A stretch of DNA of 24,871 bases from Phoronis australis (lineage: Eukaryota > Phoronida > Phoronidae): NCBI GenBank assembly GCA_002633005.1, contig NMRA01000932.1, positions 22,881-47,751 on the forward strand. Direction: 5' to 3'. The notes below the pieces were generated by a model. It made no database searches and was not told the origin of the DNA. It saw nothing but the letters and a program-made list of their open reading frames with translations. Below, piece after piece: positions 8,904-17,717 of the stretch. Each line of letters starts with the position of its first letter. Position 1 is the stretch's first letter. A program made the translations under genes and the position numbers.

Positions 8904-9241
8904 ACATGTCGTAAGCCATTACTCAAAAGTTTTCCATGATAGCTTATGCTCCTCGAAATATGCAAAGTTCGAAAATGAGTGGAAACGTGATAATTATAAC
9001 TAGAACTACATAAAAGGGAAGTAATTGATACATATGAACAGTTGTTGTTGTCGTTTTGCATTGAACTGGCCGTTAAGAGAAATACGTTTTATCTCACATA
9101 CTTATCATGGTTACAGCGTGTGATAGATTATTCCGTTTTGCAATCAGTGATTTGCCTAAATACAGTTCAAATTAGTAATGCGCCAGCATACGTACTCGTT
9201 TACTGAGGGTGGTGAAATCTGAAGGACGGAGAAACCCAGTC

Positions 9242-9581
9242 ATGTCAGGCATATTAAGTCGAAACGTCTCTGCTACTCCGAAGTGTGTCTATGACGGAGG
9301 CACTAGTGAAGAGCAAACGCCCTCTAGTGACGAACTCACACACCTAATGGAAGGTCAGGAGACTGATAGCAAAAATCTCGAAGATGCATCGCCTCATGAA
9401 AATCAACACAAGTCCAAATTTCGCAGGATTGCGTCGGTGGTCATATTATCGTGTGTGGCTTTTCTGGAAATGATCGCGTTTGAAACCATTTGTAATTTGT
9501 GGTACTACGAAATGAGCACCGTATATTCTACATGGGATGATTTGTTTGCAATAGTAGAAACGCGTACTCTTATATACACAG
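9242..9581 (+). CDS. SLC15/POT-like transporter gene 2, exon 1
   Basis: Start of a second SLC15A4-like transporter. The first ATG of the frame is at 9242 (MSGILSRNVSATPK); the codons before it back to 9209 contain no ATG. A hydrophilic, Ser/Glu-rich N-tail of about 60 residues (cytoplasmic; acidic cluster around SDELTHLMEGQET) leads to a basic KSKFRR stop-transfer and TM1 (IASVVILSCVAFLEMIAFET). TM1 aligns with the SLC15A4 helix that carries the proton-coupling ExxER motif; here the aligned residues read A-F-L-E-M, so the first Glu and the Arg are missing. The end of the exon (WDDLFAIVETRTLIYTG) leads into TM2. Donor ACACAG|GTAAGT at 9581/9582, phase 1. Confidence 0.8.
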
Positions 9582-10186
9582 GTAAGTTAATGCAAAGCTG
9601 ACGAAAGTTAAAGCGGTGTCCATTACAAATATAAACTTTTCATGAAATTGATGGTCTAAAGAAATAACCAAAATTTGACAAGTCTGCCCAGCCCGGCCCA
9701 GAGATTACTTGTATACTGAGTAAGGAACAAGACAAGAACAATTTTATAACGGGCAAGTAGACTAAATCAAAACTTGATTTTTGACGGAAACCGCGAGTTT
9801 AAAGGATTAAGTTGAGACCATGCAATCGTTGTTTTGGGACATTGATTAAATTATAAAACATTTTGATATTATTTTAAATTTCTTAAAGCAGATTGTTTAT
9901 TTGAAAAATTTTGATTTTGCATTGAGTTTTTTATTGTGTTTTTTACAATTTTGTTTTAAAAACTCAAGGGAAATTACGTTTTTGCACACAAGTTTAGTAT
10001 TACCGTTGAATGGGAAAGACTCCTTTAAGTAATTACCTTTGACCAGAGCTATAAAACAGCAAAATCCGTTCTGTTTTGTTATTTTATTACAAATCGCCAA
10101 TTCCATACATTCGCTGAAATCACGGTCTGTGTCTTTATCATTTAAATACATGTAAAATAATACTTTGCTATTTAACGGGTCGGATT

Positions 10187-10197
10187 TGGCTCAGCGG
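10187..10197 (+). promoter_or_regulatory. tRNA-type box A, possible SINE head remnant
   Basis: TGGCTCAGCGG fits the RNA polymerase III box A consensus (TRGCNNAGYNGG, one base short), followed by TAAAGC as in a tRNA D-arm. No convincing box B (GGTTCGAATCC) follows at the expected distance; only GGATTTCCC is present near 10230. It could be the worn head of a tRNA-derived SINE. No complete tRNA gene can be folded. Confidence 0.3.
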
Positions 10198-10464
10198 TAA
10201 AGCGTTTTGCTGTTATTGGGGAATTACTGGATTTCCCGCCGTGAATATCCCTTTAACCATAATGCGTGTTGGACATCAAACTTCGTAATAGCGTAATACT
10301 TAACATAAGTGTGGACATAAGATGTGACGGTGAAACGCCGAGATGAAATTGAACAAGAAGCTTCTTATCATTGATTATTCACATAACTTTCAATACCAAC
10401 AATATAACATAATCACCATCTCGTGAAACGCAACAGGGCAATCATTATCTTCAAATTTTCGCGC

Positions 10465-11222
10465 TATTGAGGAGGTCGATTGTGCAAATGGTTCTCTGCC
10501 ACTGAAATAGACGTCAGACTGATCACCATGTATTTTTACGATTTTCCCGTAAATGTTTGTGGAATTTCTGCTGATGACAAGCATTTTTCCTTCAGTTTTA
10601 AATTTCGAAAAACGATCTGTCAATTGCTCGTCACTTCGTCGATTTTTCTCCTACACGACAAAGCATCTCTTCTAATTTGGTATGGCACGACGTAACACAT
10701 TTCCCTTATATGGAAAATGTAACCTTTGACCTTTGGTGTAAACAAAACAATTCACAGAAACTTGCACACTTTGTTGTCGCTGAGAAATGAATGTTGTGCA
10801 CTGTTGTTTAGGACATGATACCTCGTTTTCAATATTTAAATTGTTAAACGACGCAAACATGAAAGCGCGCGTTTCAAATATACAGATTCATTTTGTAGTT
10901 TGGACACAACACCTCGTTTTCGAGAATGCTGGCGAATTCGAACAAGTAGTGAATGGGGATTTCAAGCGGCAGCCAGTCCGACTTCTTTGAGGCATGCGCA
11001 CACACATGTTATTAGGGACGGATAGTTTGAAAACTGTATTGGGATGAAAGAGTTTTTATTTCGTCTGTGTTTCAAAAATAGTAAATCTGACGATTTTTTC
11101 TAGAAATTCTTGCGATATTCAAAGTGAATAACTCTCACTTTAGCATGCCGGAGGAGTAGATTCGCCACAACCTGTTTTAAGGGGTGTTTTTCACGAGTTT
11201 TCGCGTTCCATGCCTCTTAAAC
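10465..11222. repeat. Dispersed intronic repeat, copy 2
   Basis: Homologous in the same orientation to 4350-5125, with the same order of conserved blocks and the same end, CGAGTTTTCGCGTTCCATGCCT. It also contains a segment absent or very different in copy 1 (about 10745-10960). It ends 138 bp upstream of exon 2, while copy 1 ends 130 bp upstream of its own downstream exon. The exons concerned are not homologous, so this is probably an independent insertion of the same element. Confidence 0.7.
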
Positions 11223-11360
11223 GCTTAGGAAACATTACAACTCTCAAAAGTCCAGTCGGCAGTTAGGAATGTTAGCAAAGGAAAAGAACTGAACTATTGT
11301 AAAACTACGTTGCTACCTCACATGTAACTTTAGTTTGTTCTGGTAACTTTTTATCTGCAG

Positions 11361-11459
11361 GTATATGCTACTTTCTACCTCTGTTTAGCAGTATTCTGAC
11401 AGACGCCGTCTTTGGACGTTATTGGTCCATTCTTATTGGAGCCGCGCTTTACATAATAG
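11361..11459 (+). CDS. SLC15/POT-like transporter gene 2, exon 2 (TM2-TM3)
   Basis: The acceptor CTGCAG at 11360 and the phase-1 join complete a Gly codon. The exon reads ICYFLPLFSSILTDAVFGRY and then WSILIGAALYIIG. This is the diagnostic major-facilitator motif A loop of the POT family: L-T-D-x-x-x-G-R-Y, equivalent to L-A-D-x-x-x-G-R-Y between TM2 and TM3 in SLC15A4. The Asp, Gly and Arg are all kept. Donor ATAATAG|GTTAGT at 11459/11460, phase 1. This exon is the strongest single support for the family call. Confidence 0.85.
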
Positions 11460-12005
11460 GTTAGTCTTAATTTATGTTATTGACCTGAAATCTCATTTTC
11501 AGACCGGAAATCCAGCCTAGTTTCGAGCTATACATTCACTTCAAGTTTTATTTGAATTAAGGTTGTTTTGCGCCCTAGCAAAATGCTCAGATTTAACTAA
11601 TTTCTGAACACCATATCTTACAAATGGTTGGTTGGATTCATTTGGAACTTTTACACACTGACACACTGCTATTCTTGATGCAGTGTTAGGAATTGTTATT
11701 AAAATGTTCTAGTTTTGTATGAGGGACTGATCAAAAATATTTTTGTGACGAAACTCAAAAGGTGCATAAAAGGAACAGCATTTCTACACTTGCGTCTATG
11801 TCAAACAAATTTTAGTCATGTTTATGCTACGTTGTTTTGCTATGGTTGTACCTTTCTTTTTACAGTTTTTCTAAAAAGCATGATTGTCAGAATATAGTCT
11901 GACAGTATTATTAGTTGTATTGTTTTGTTTTGTTATTCAGTTTGGTTGGCATGACCCCTGAGTTAAGTACAGTGATGATGTAATTTGTATACTACAAAAT
12001 AGTGT

Positions 12006-12208
12006 GGAACTTTCTAGAAGACTGAGGTCAGAACAGTGATGATGTAATTTGTTTACTGCAGTATAGTGTGGAACTTTCTAGAATACTCTAGCATGACAGT
12101 GATTGATGCAGTCTGGAATATTCTAGAGACTAGTACATGTTTGTAGAATGGTTGGGTAGATTCAGGAAAGTTCTAGAATGTGCTTGAATTGATGTAAAGT
12201 TCCAGAAC
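12006..12208 (+). promoter_or_regulatory. Cluster of heat-shock elements in the LTR U3
   Basis: Matches to the heat-shock-factor target nGAAnnTTCnnGAAn: 12006-12020 (GAACTTTCTAGAA, perfect core), 12070-12084 (same core, perfect), 12115-12129 (GAATATTCTAGAG, one mismatch), and 12161-12178 (TTCAGGAAAGTTCTAGAA, four perfect alternating pentamers). A further TTCCAGAA half-site pair is at 12200-12207. They lie 13-215 bp upstream of the TATA box. Trimeric HSF binds three or more such units. Heat or stress control of the LTR is therefore a strong inference, not an observation. Confidence 0.8.
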
Positions 12209-12220
12209 AATGCATTAGGC

Positions 12221-12228
12221 TATAAATA
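12221..12228 (+). promoter_or_regulatory. TATA box of the LTR
   Basis: TATAAATA, about 13 bp after the last HSF half-site. Transcription would begin near 12250. The presumed leader holds a 21-bp tandem repeat (GATCAAGT-AGTTCA at 12254 and 12275). Confidence 0.75.
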
Positions 12229-12620
12229 CACAAGCACGGGTTTGTGTTAGTCAGATCAAGTCAGTTCACAAGAAGATCAAGTAAGTTCAAGAAAGTAAAT
12301 CAGGAGAACTACAGTTGAGTTGCAGTGAAGAGAATCAGAGAGCCAGCTATAGAGACAGCAGGTTATTGAATAGACGAGTGTAACAGTTGCTGAACGTGTC
12401 TCAGAAGTTTATCACAAGTCAAGGCTTCGCAGCACTGGCTGGAGCATAAACAGACATTACGTCGGACGTTTTGTTTGAGTAGGCTTGTGAACATACGGTC
12501 GAGATTAATAAAGGATTAACTCGAACCAGTCTTCAGTCTATATCGTCGCACCGAAAGCTATTAGCACCGGTTGGTAACCACCTGCGCCCACCCACACACG
12601 GGGAAAAACGTGACAATGAT

Positions 12621-13571
12621 CACGTGACTCAATTACTGACAGATGAATACAAAAGGAAAAAATCAAATTCTACAGACTTCTGCTTTCGAAAAATATATAC
12701 TTTCACAGAGTTAAATTCCATGATTGAGTTCTTTATAGTTTCATAGATTTGTCGATAAGGTCCTACATAAACTTTAAGACATTAAGAGTTTCAAGCTTGT
12801 GATCGAGAACATTCTACACGCAGACATGTTCGCACTTGATGAACCCGAAATATAAGCAACAGATTAAAGTTAGGACTTGGTTTCGTAGCTCGAGTCATCA
12901 TCTGTAAATTTTGATAATTTAGCGTCGCATCTGCGCAAATTGTAATGTACGTCGCCGCAAAATCACATTTTTATTTTTAATTCACTACTTAACCTGGACA
13001 GGGCTCAGTTGCCTAAAAGTTTTTCATTGGTTAGCAACAATGACATCGCATTACCACGTGTCATTTGCTACTCTTGAACAATACACTAGAAGTCTTGCAA
13101 CAATCAAACTTATCCAGCGGATTTAGTGTTTTTGGAGAATGTGACCACATCAAATTTAATTTTGGAAATTGTAACTTTTATTATCTGCTTGTTCGAACCG
13201 TGCTCCAGTAGATCGTCTTGAAATTGCGAAATCAAAATAGCGCATGCGTTCTGCCGTTGACTTGAGTTGGTAATGGAAATAGAACCCTATCGCTGTAAGG
13301 AATACAACTAGATACTGAATTGTATTCCTATGACTGTAAGGAATATGACTAGACACGGAAGGAATACAACTAGATACGGAAATGTAATCCTATGAGTGTA
13401 ACGAATACAACTAGAATGATTTGTCGACAGTAAAAAAATTACTTCCATTTTCGTTTTCAGTCAGCTAAACAGGGCAAATGCAGTTTTAGAGGTCATTTTA
13501 TGAGAGACAGATTTATAGCAGGTTTAACTGTTGCAAGTCATCCTTACTTACTGTAACGAGTTTCTTTTCAG
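12621..13571. other. Right part of intron 2 of transporter gene 2
   Basis: AT-rich and non-coding apart from the minisatellite at 13293-13424. Intron 2 as a whole runs 11460-13571, with GTTAGT at its 5' end and TTTCTTTTCAG at its 3' end; the solo LTR takes up a third of it. Confidence 0.7.
13293..13424. repeat. Minisatellite with GGAATACAACTAGATAC units
   Basis: Four to five imperfect copies of (TGTAA)GGAATACAACTAGATACGGAA alternate with TGTAWTCCTATGAC. The two halves are partly inverted relative to each other (GGAATAC versus GTATTCC), so single strands could fold. Short frames here are composition artefacts. Confidence 0.75.
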
Positions 13572-13645
13572 GTGGAATTATAATAACTGTGGACTGTCCC
13601 ATGTTGTCGTGGAGAAAAGAACAACGCTACTGCAACTGGCATCCG
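13572..13645 (+). CDS. SLC15/POT-like transporter gene 2, exon 3
   Basis: Acceptor TTTTCAG at 13571; the phase-1 join completes Gly. The exon reads GIIITVDCPMLSWRKEQRYC and NWHP: the end of TM3 followed by a short lumenal or extracellular loop with two Cys and many charged residues. In SLC15A4 the same loop between TM3 and TM4 also carries several cysteines. Donor CATCCG|GTAAGA at 13645/13646, phase 0. The loop is shorter than in human SLC15A4. Confidence 0.75.
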
Positions 13646-14886
13646 GTAAGACAATCTGAGTAACTGAAACACACAAAACGTTCCAAACAAAATCAAGCTT
13701 TTGAACAAAGCTTGATTTTCAATGGCCATACTCTTGGGAAATTGGGTCTTACTCCAAGACAGCAATAAAGGAAACTAATACAATAAGGATGTGGTAAGGT
13801 AGAATGGATTCTTAAAGACATCCGATCAAGTCTTGGGGTAAAATATCACTATAACGAATGTCATATGCCAAGAGCATTTTAAAGCTAAATCTAGAACTGA
13901 ACCGAAGTAAAATAATGGTCCCTTTACATTCATCAGTTTAAAACACGGGACGAAGCTCCTCAGTCAAAAGATTCCAATAAAATACAAACATTTCGAAGCT
14001 TTCAGCCACTGTTTGTGTTCGCCTTGTTTTACTGCTACTTTTGTCACTGTTTTTGTTTGCTAGTTTACTTCTATTTTTATAAGTTTCTTTAAAAAGTAGG
14101 CGGAGGTTTCCGTGGAAAACCTAATATTAGTTTTGGCGGCAGTTGAGTGTGCACGAGTCAGCTGTTACTTACTGTGTCTGCCATTTTTGGTGGTGGTGCA
14201 CCAACAAAATAAAAGTTAAACTACAGAATTCATATTAAATTCAGTTAAGTTTGAAAATATTTGGAGTTCTGTTGATTGAACATTATTTCGGCTTAAGTTT
14301 TGACTGAACTGATCTGCTTTAGGATCTGTTTTATGATGTGTTTAAATCAAAATGAAGCAGAAAGAGTGGGCCTCGTCTTTAATTGGAAGCTTCATGGTCG
14401 GAACAGTCCTCGGCATACGATGGAAAAAGGAACCACTTTTTCGTGTCATACGCCCATCGAATGTTCTCTTTTAGTGTTGTTTATTTGTACTTATACATTC
14501 GTCTCTTTGGCAACCCTGTTTTAGTTTGTATACCTGTCTTTCTGTTGTATTCTACTGCATTGTCATTATTGTCGCCACCAAAGAACTCGCATTCCATGGT
14601 TATTGCAGTTTATTTCTCTCAAAAGCGCAGCTTTAATGTCAATACTATGCTAAGAATATCGCGTAAAATCTAATAAGCTATTCACTCAGTATTAATTTTC
14701 GTACAGCAGGTTATTTTCAATTCTATAAAAATTCACCAAGGCATTTCCGAACTGAAAATGTGACAGATAAAGCCTCTATAAAGGGCATGTGCCCCCCCCC
14801 CTTATGGGCCGCCCTCACTGCTTCGGTAGGTGCTTGAAAGTAAACATTGGTAGCTGAACTGAACTTTAATATGCATTATTTTTCAG
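13646..14886. other. Intron 3 of transporter gene 2
   Basis: Bounded by GTAAGA and TTATTTTTCAG. It holds a perfect 13-bp hairpin at 13689-13719 and a C-homopolymer at about 14791-14800. The frames at 14300-14673 are not supported by splice sites or family similarity. No mobile element is recognised. Confidence 0.7.
13689..13719. repeat. Perfect 13-bp inverted repeat
   Basis: AAAATCAAGCTTT, loop TGAAC, AAAGCTTGATTTT. It lies 44 bp inside intron 3, just after the donor. No T-run or known RNA family is associated with it; it may be chance or a small MITE core. Confidence 0.6.
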
Positions 14887-15023
14887 GCGTATCTGGTAAT
14901 ACCATTGTTGATAATATCGTTTGCACAAGCTTTGATAAAAACGAGTCTTTACCCGTTCCTGGTCGATCAGGTTGTTTACGGAAACACCAAAGACGGCCAC
15001 TTAGTTGAGAAAACATTTGCATG
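14887..15023 (+). CDS. SLC15/POT-like transporter gene 2, exon 4 (TM4)
   Basis: Acceptor ATTATTTTTCAG at 14886, phase 0. The exon gives TM4 (AYLVIPLLIISFAQALIKTS), then LYPFLVDQVVYGNTKDGHLV and EKTFAW. It aligns with the POT segment G-I-K/R-x-x-x-x-x-F-G-A-D-Q-F/V: Lys and the D-Q-V are kept, but the G-A before D-Q is L-V. The Trp codon is split at the donor GCATG|GTAAGT (15023/15024), phase 2; in POT proteins this Trp begins the F-x-W-F/Y stretch of TM5. The next exon, which must supply TM5-TM6, is not found in the remaining 9.8 kb, most of which is mobile-element DNA. Confidence 0.75.
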
Positions 15024-15304
15024 GTAAGTACAGCGAATGAGGGTAAGAGACTCAATCGGTCTAAATACGAGTTTCTGTGGTCTTGTTCAGACATTAACTT
15101 TCACTGAGCGAACACAAAGGCGGCACTTGATTGTGCCGGGTCAACCCGCGGCAGCCAGAACATCTACTTGGTCTGTATGCCGGAAGTCGTCATATCGAGA
15201 ACCAATCAGATGTCTCGATCTGCACTTGATTGTCCACGCCGGTTGCGCTGCCTGGTTCCTCGCTGGTTCCCTGCCTGCTTAGCCCAGCCAGCACCCAGCC
15301 TTCC

Positions 15305-15440
15305 CATTCAGTAACGCTAGGACCTCGCTAAAAAGCAAGACTTCGCGAGATTACGTGAGATATTGCTGTGCATTTTGAATTAGAGCACGTGACTTTGACT
15401 AGAACCTAGCGGCGTATGTCCTAGCGTCTACTGCCGAACG
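15305..15440. mobile_element. 140-bp MITE, copy A
   Basis: Begins ATTCAGTAACGCTAGGACC and ends GTCCTAGCGTCTACTGCCGAACG, the reverse complement of its own start with small changes. The middle holds ACTTCGCGAGATTACGTGAGAT and GCACGTGACTTTGACTAG. It is a short non-autonomous inverted-repeat element, repeated at 16422-16562. Confidence 0.7.
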
Positions 15441-15904
15441 CACGCCAGGTATCACGCAGTGGCACGCGCTTTAGCATTGGTCGATGTAACCTCGGCAGTC
15501 ATTGCTTAGCTTAACAACACCGTGAAAAATGGCGGATTGTGAACGATTTTTAGCCTTGTCATGCAAGTGGCGTCGCAGCAACTATTTCGTTTCTGCAGTG
15601 ATGTTTAATAGCCGCGTCCTTGAAGCACATACATGTACATGTACAATAAAAACATATCTGGCCGATTTAACCGATGTGTTATTCATACTGTATGAATACA
15701 GGACACTATCGTAAACAAAAGTCATCGATAGTAGAGAGATGCTTTCCGAAAAGGCGCAATCACTAGGCTTCCGGCCGACATTTCCTGAACATACTGAATT
15801 ATAAGCACCGATTTGTCTGTACAACAGACCAGTTTACACTTCAGTCCATCAGTCATGCCAATTTGTTTGCGTTAAGCGCTGCCTGTTGAGAATTCGACTA
15901 GCCG

Positions 15905-16244
15905 GTGTAAAAAAAGTTACCGAGGAAAATTAAGTGATACCTGCGTGCTGGCGCGGCTACCGCCCCACCCAGCGGCACGCAGGGAACTAGCGAGCATGAT
16001 CGAGCGGCTCAGACATCTGATTGGTCTACACGTCATAAGTTTGTAAAAACCAATCATGTGCCTTAACCGGATTNGTGTAAAAAAAGTTACCGAGGAAAAT
16101 TAAGTGATACCTGCGTGCTGGCGCGGCTACCGCCCCACCCAGCGGCACGCAGGGAACTAGCGAGCATGGATCGAGCGGCTCAGACATCTGATTGGTCTAC
16201 ACGTCATAAGTTTGTAAAAACCAATCATGTGCCTTAACCGGATT
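15905..16244. repeat. 169-bp direct duplication around an N
   Basis: GTGTAAAAAAAGTTACCGAGG... at 15905-16073 is repeated from 16075 to 16244 with one inserted G (GCATGATCG versus GCATGGATCG). The single N at 16074 sits exactly between the copies, the same arrangement as at 8146. Most likely an unmerged contig overlap, so only one copy should be counted. Confidence 0.9.
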
Positions 16245-16421
16245 ACCTGGCGGAAGCCGCGAAGCCAATCAAATGCCCCCAATGTGTTCAGTAAAGAGTA
16301 AAGCCCCAGTCCAGTATGACACGGCACCATAGACCGCCAACTCCGTATACTTTCAATGGACGAAATCTGTGACCTTACGCACAAGCCCTTACGTCATTAT
16401 TCACTGGCGACATCTGCCTCC

Positions 16422-16562
16422 CGTTCAGTAACGCTAGGACCTCGCTAAAAAGCAAGACTTCGCGAGAATACGTGAGATTTTGGCATGTATTTTAAATAAG
16501 AACACGTGACTTTGACTAGGTTTTAGCTAGGTCCTAGCGTAGGTCCTAGCGTCTACTGAACG
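16422..16562. mobile_element. 140-bp MITE, copy B
   Basis: CGTTCAGTAACGCTAGGACC at the left pairs with GGTCCTAGCGTCTACTGAACG at the right, with a further nested GCTAGGTCCTAGCGTAGGTCC. It is a clearer copy of the 15305-15440 element. It lies 55 bp upstream of the broken THAP frame. Confidence 0.75.
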
Positions 16563-16617
16563 CACGCCTGGCTAAACTATCTGGTGCAATTTCCGGCAAG
16601 TACGTCGTCTGCTAATC

Positions 16618-16815
16618 ATGGTCGGCTACTGTGTGGCCGGTTGTTCGGCCACACAAGCGAAATGCAAAGGAATTAGCCTCCATACCATCTGAAGACCCCA
16701 TAATCGGCTGTGGGAAGAAAACCAAGATACTTCTTTTGTCAACGTGAATGGCAGTTGTTTCAGCAATAAGACTTTATACATTTGTTCAAGGCACTTCGAA
16801 GATAAATGTTTTTAA
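16618..16815 (+). pseudogene. Broken THAP zinc-finger domain
   Basis: From the ATG at 16618 the frame reads MVGYCVAGCSATQAKCKGIS, meets an in-frame TGA at 16690, and continues as RPHNRLWEE and later LYICSRHFEDKCF to a TAA at 16813. This is the C2CH layout of a THAP DNA-binding domain: C5-x3-C9, a spacer of 46, then C56-x2-H59, with the conserved Trp (W32) and the Phe after the His. THAP domains occur at the N-terminus of P-element-type transposases, in some other transposases and in host regulators. No transposase catalytic region follows, so this is a dead fragment, probably of a transposon. Zinc ligands are all intact; the stop is the visible lesion. Confidence 0.7.
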
Positions 16816-17717
16816 GAGACTTTACTACTTAGTCTTAATCCTGTCTTCACAAATCCATTTTTGTTTTCTCCGTTTTGATGAAAACTATTTGGTAAACTTT
16901 TTGACGAAAATTATCTGCTAAATTTCTTCCAGAGGTAGTGACTCGTAAACTCCTCAGTGTCCTTACGAGGAAGTTCAGCCATATAGTCGGTGGGCCAGAT
17001 TTTGTAGGGCCTCTAGAAAATGGTTTTTGTGAGTACTTTAGGGGGGCAATTTTATTTTGGTGTTTTTTAGTTCATTTATTAGAGTGTTTTCAAAATCTAA
17101 AAAGTTCCCACATATAAAGTTGCACATTTTTGAGAAATTTGAGTTTGAAGTTACCTAATAATCACCAAAGAGCTTAGTAAACTTATATTTGTAAAAACAA
17201 CAGTTTTGGTGACTTTTTTGTAAAACAAGTAATATGGTCCCATCAGTGCCATTGTATTGAACAATATTACACTCACATTACATGTTTTACTATTGTAAAT
17301 TAATTGTAAACAGTGAAATTTAAAAAACGTAAAGAGACACCTAGTGGCAAAAATACAAACTAAGTCTGAATGTTTCTAGGAAGTTATTCTGGCATTGTCA
17401 GGCAACAAAAATAACACAAAACACTTGAGACTGGGCAAAATTTGTGCCTCAATGACTAAAACATTGACTAATGGTGTAAAATACAGCTTGTTTGCATAAT
17501 ACACCAGAAATATGTTATAGTACAAAAACAATATAGTTGAATGATCTCTGTGAATGTGCACAAAGACTGTATTAAAATAGATTATTCTGACAGCGTTTAT
17601 TAAGCAGTATGAGACAAATACATGACAATGATCAAAGTATGTACTTTCTATGACTTAATCAACAAATAAAATTAACTTTTTAATACAAAAAAGGAAATAA
17701 CGGGGTTGGAGGTCTAT

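Larger units (their letters stand above)
9582..11360. other. Intron 1 of transporter gene 2
   Basis: Bounded by GTAAGT at 9582 and TTTTTATCTGCAG ending at 11360. It holds a diverged repeat related to about 7060-7180 (here around 9998-10085), a tRNA-like box A at 10187 and the 0.76-kb dispersed repeat at 10465-11222. Nothing coding is supported. Confidence 0.7.
11885..12615 (+). mobile_element. Solo LTR (731 bp) with heat-shock elements
   Basis: The element begins TGTCAGAATATAG and ends GGGAAAAACGTGACA, so the ends are TGTCA/TGACA inverted repeats. It is flanked by a perfect 5-bp target-site duplication, ATGAT (11880-11884 and 12616-12620). It has the layout of an LTR: U3 with a 64-bp tandem duplication (11969-12032 and 12033-12096), TATAAATA at 12221, and AATAAA at 12507 near the start of U5. 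No internal region is present, so it is a solo LTR left by recombination. The 5-bp duplication and TG...CA ends fit the Ty3/gypsy or BEL groups; which one cannot be told. It lies in intron 2 of transporter gene 2, in the same orientation. Confidence 0.9.
15119..16283. mobile_element. Terminal-inverted-repeat element, GC-richer, non-autonomous
   Basis: The left part (15119-15300) and the reverse complement of the right part (15960-16283) share blocks in order: GGCACTTGATTG versus GGCATTTGATTGG, ACCAATCAGATGTCT, and TCGCTGGTTCCCTGC versus TCGCTAGTTCCCTGC. This gives imperfect inverted ends of roughly 180-200 bp around a core without a recognisable transposase. One MITE copy (15305-15440) lies inside. 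The element is inflated by about 169 bp because of the duplication around the N at 16074. Exact ends and target-site duplication are unresolved. Confidence 0.45.

Noticed and set aside
8736-8939. Poly-His frame (plus strand) and poly-Met/Val frame (minus strand)
   Set aside because: Both are translations of the CAT/CAC microsatellite; no start context, splice sites or domain outside the repeat.
10181-10260. tRNA gene
   Set aside because: A box A is present, but no anticodon stem, no good box B and no acceptor stem pairing can be found.
14300-14673. Overlapping frames with hydrophobic stretches as a possible TM exon
   Set aside because: They lie inside intron 3, where exons 3 and 4 already join in phase with the expected POT order; the frames have no acceptor and no family similarity.
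15037-15282. 81-codon plus frame just after exon 4 of gene 2
   Set aside because: It begins inside the intron after a strong GTAAGT donor and runs into the arm of the inverted-repeat element; no transporter motif.
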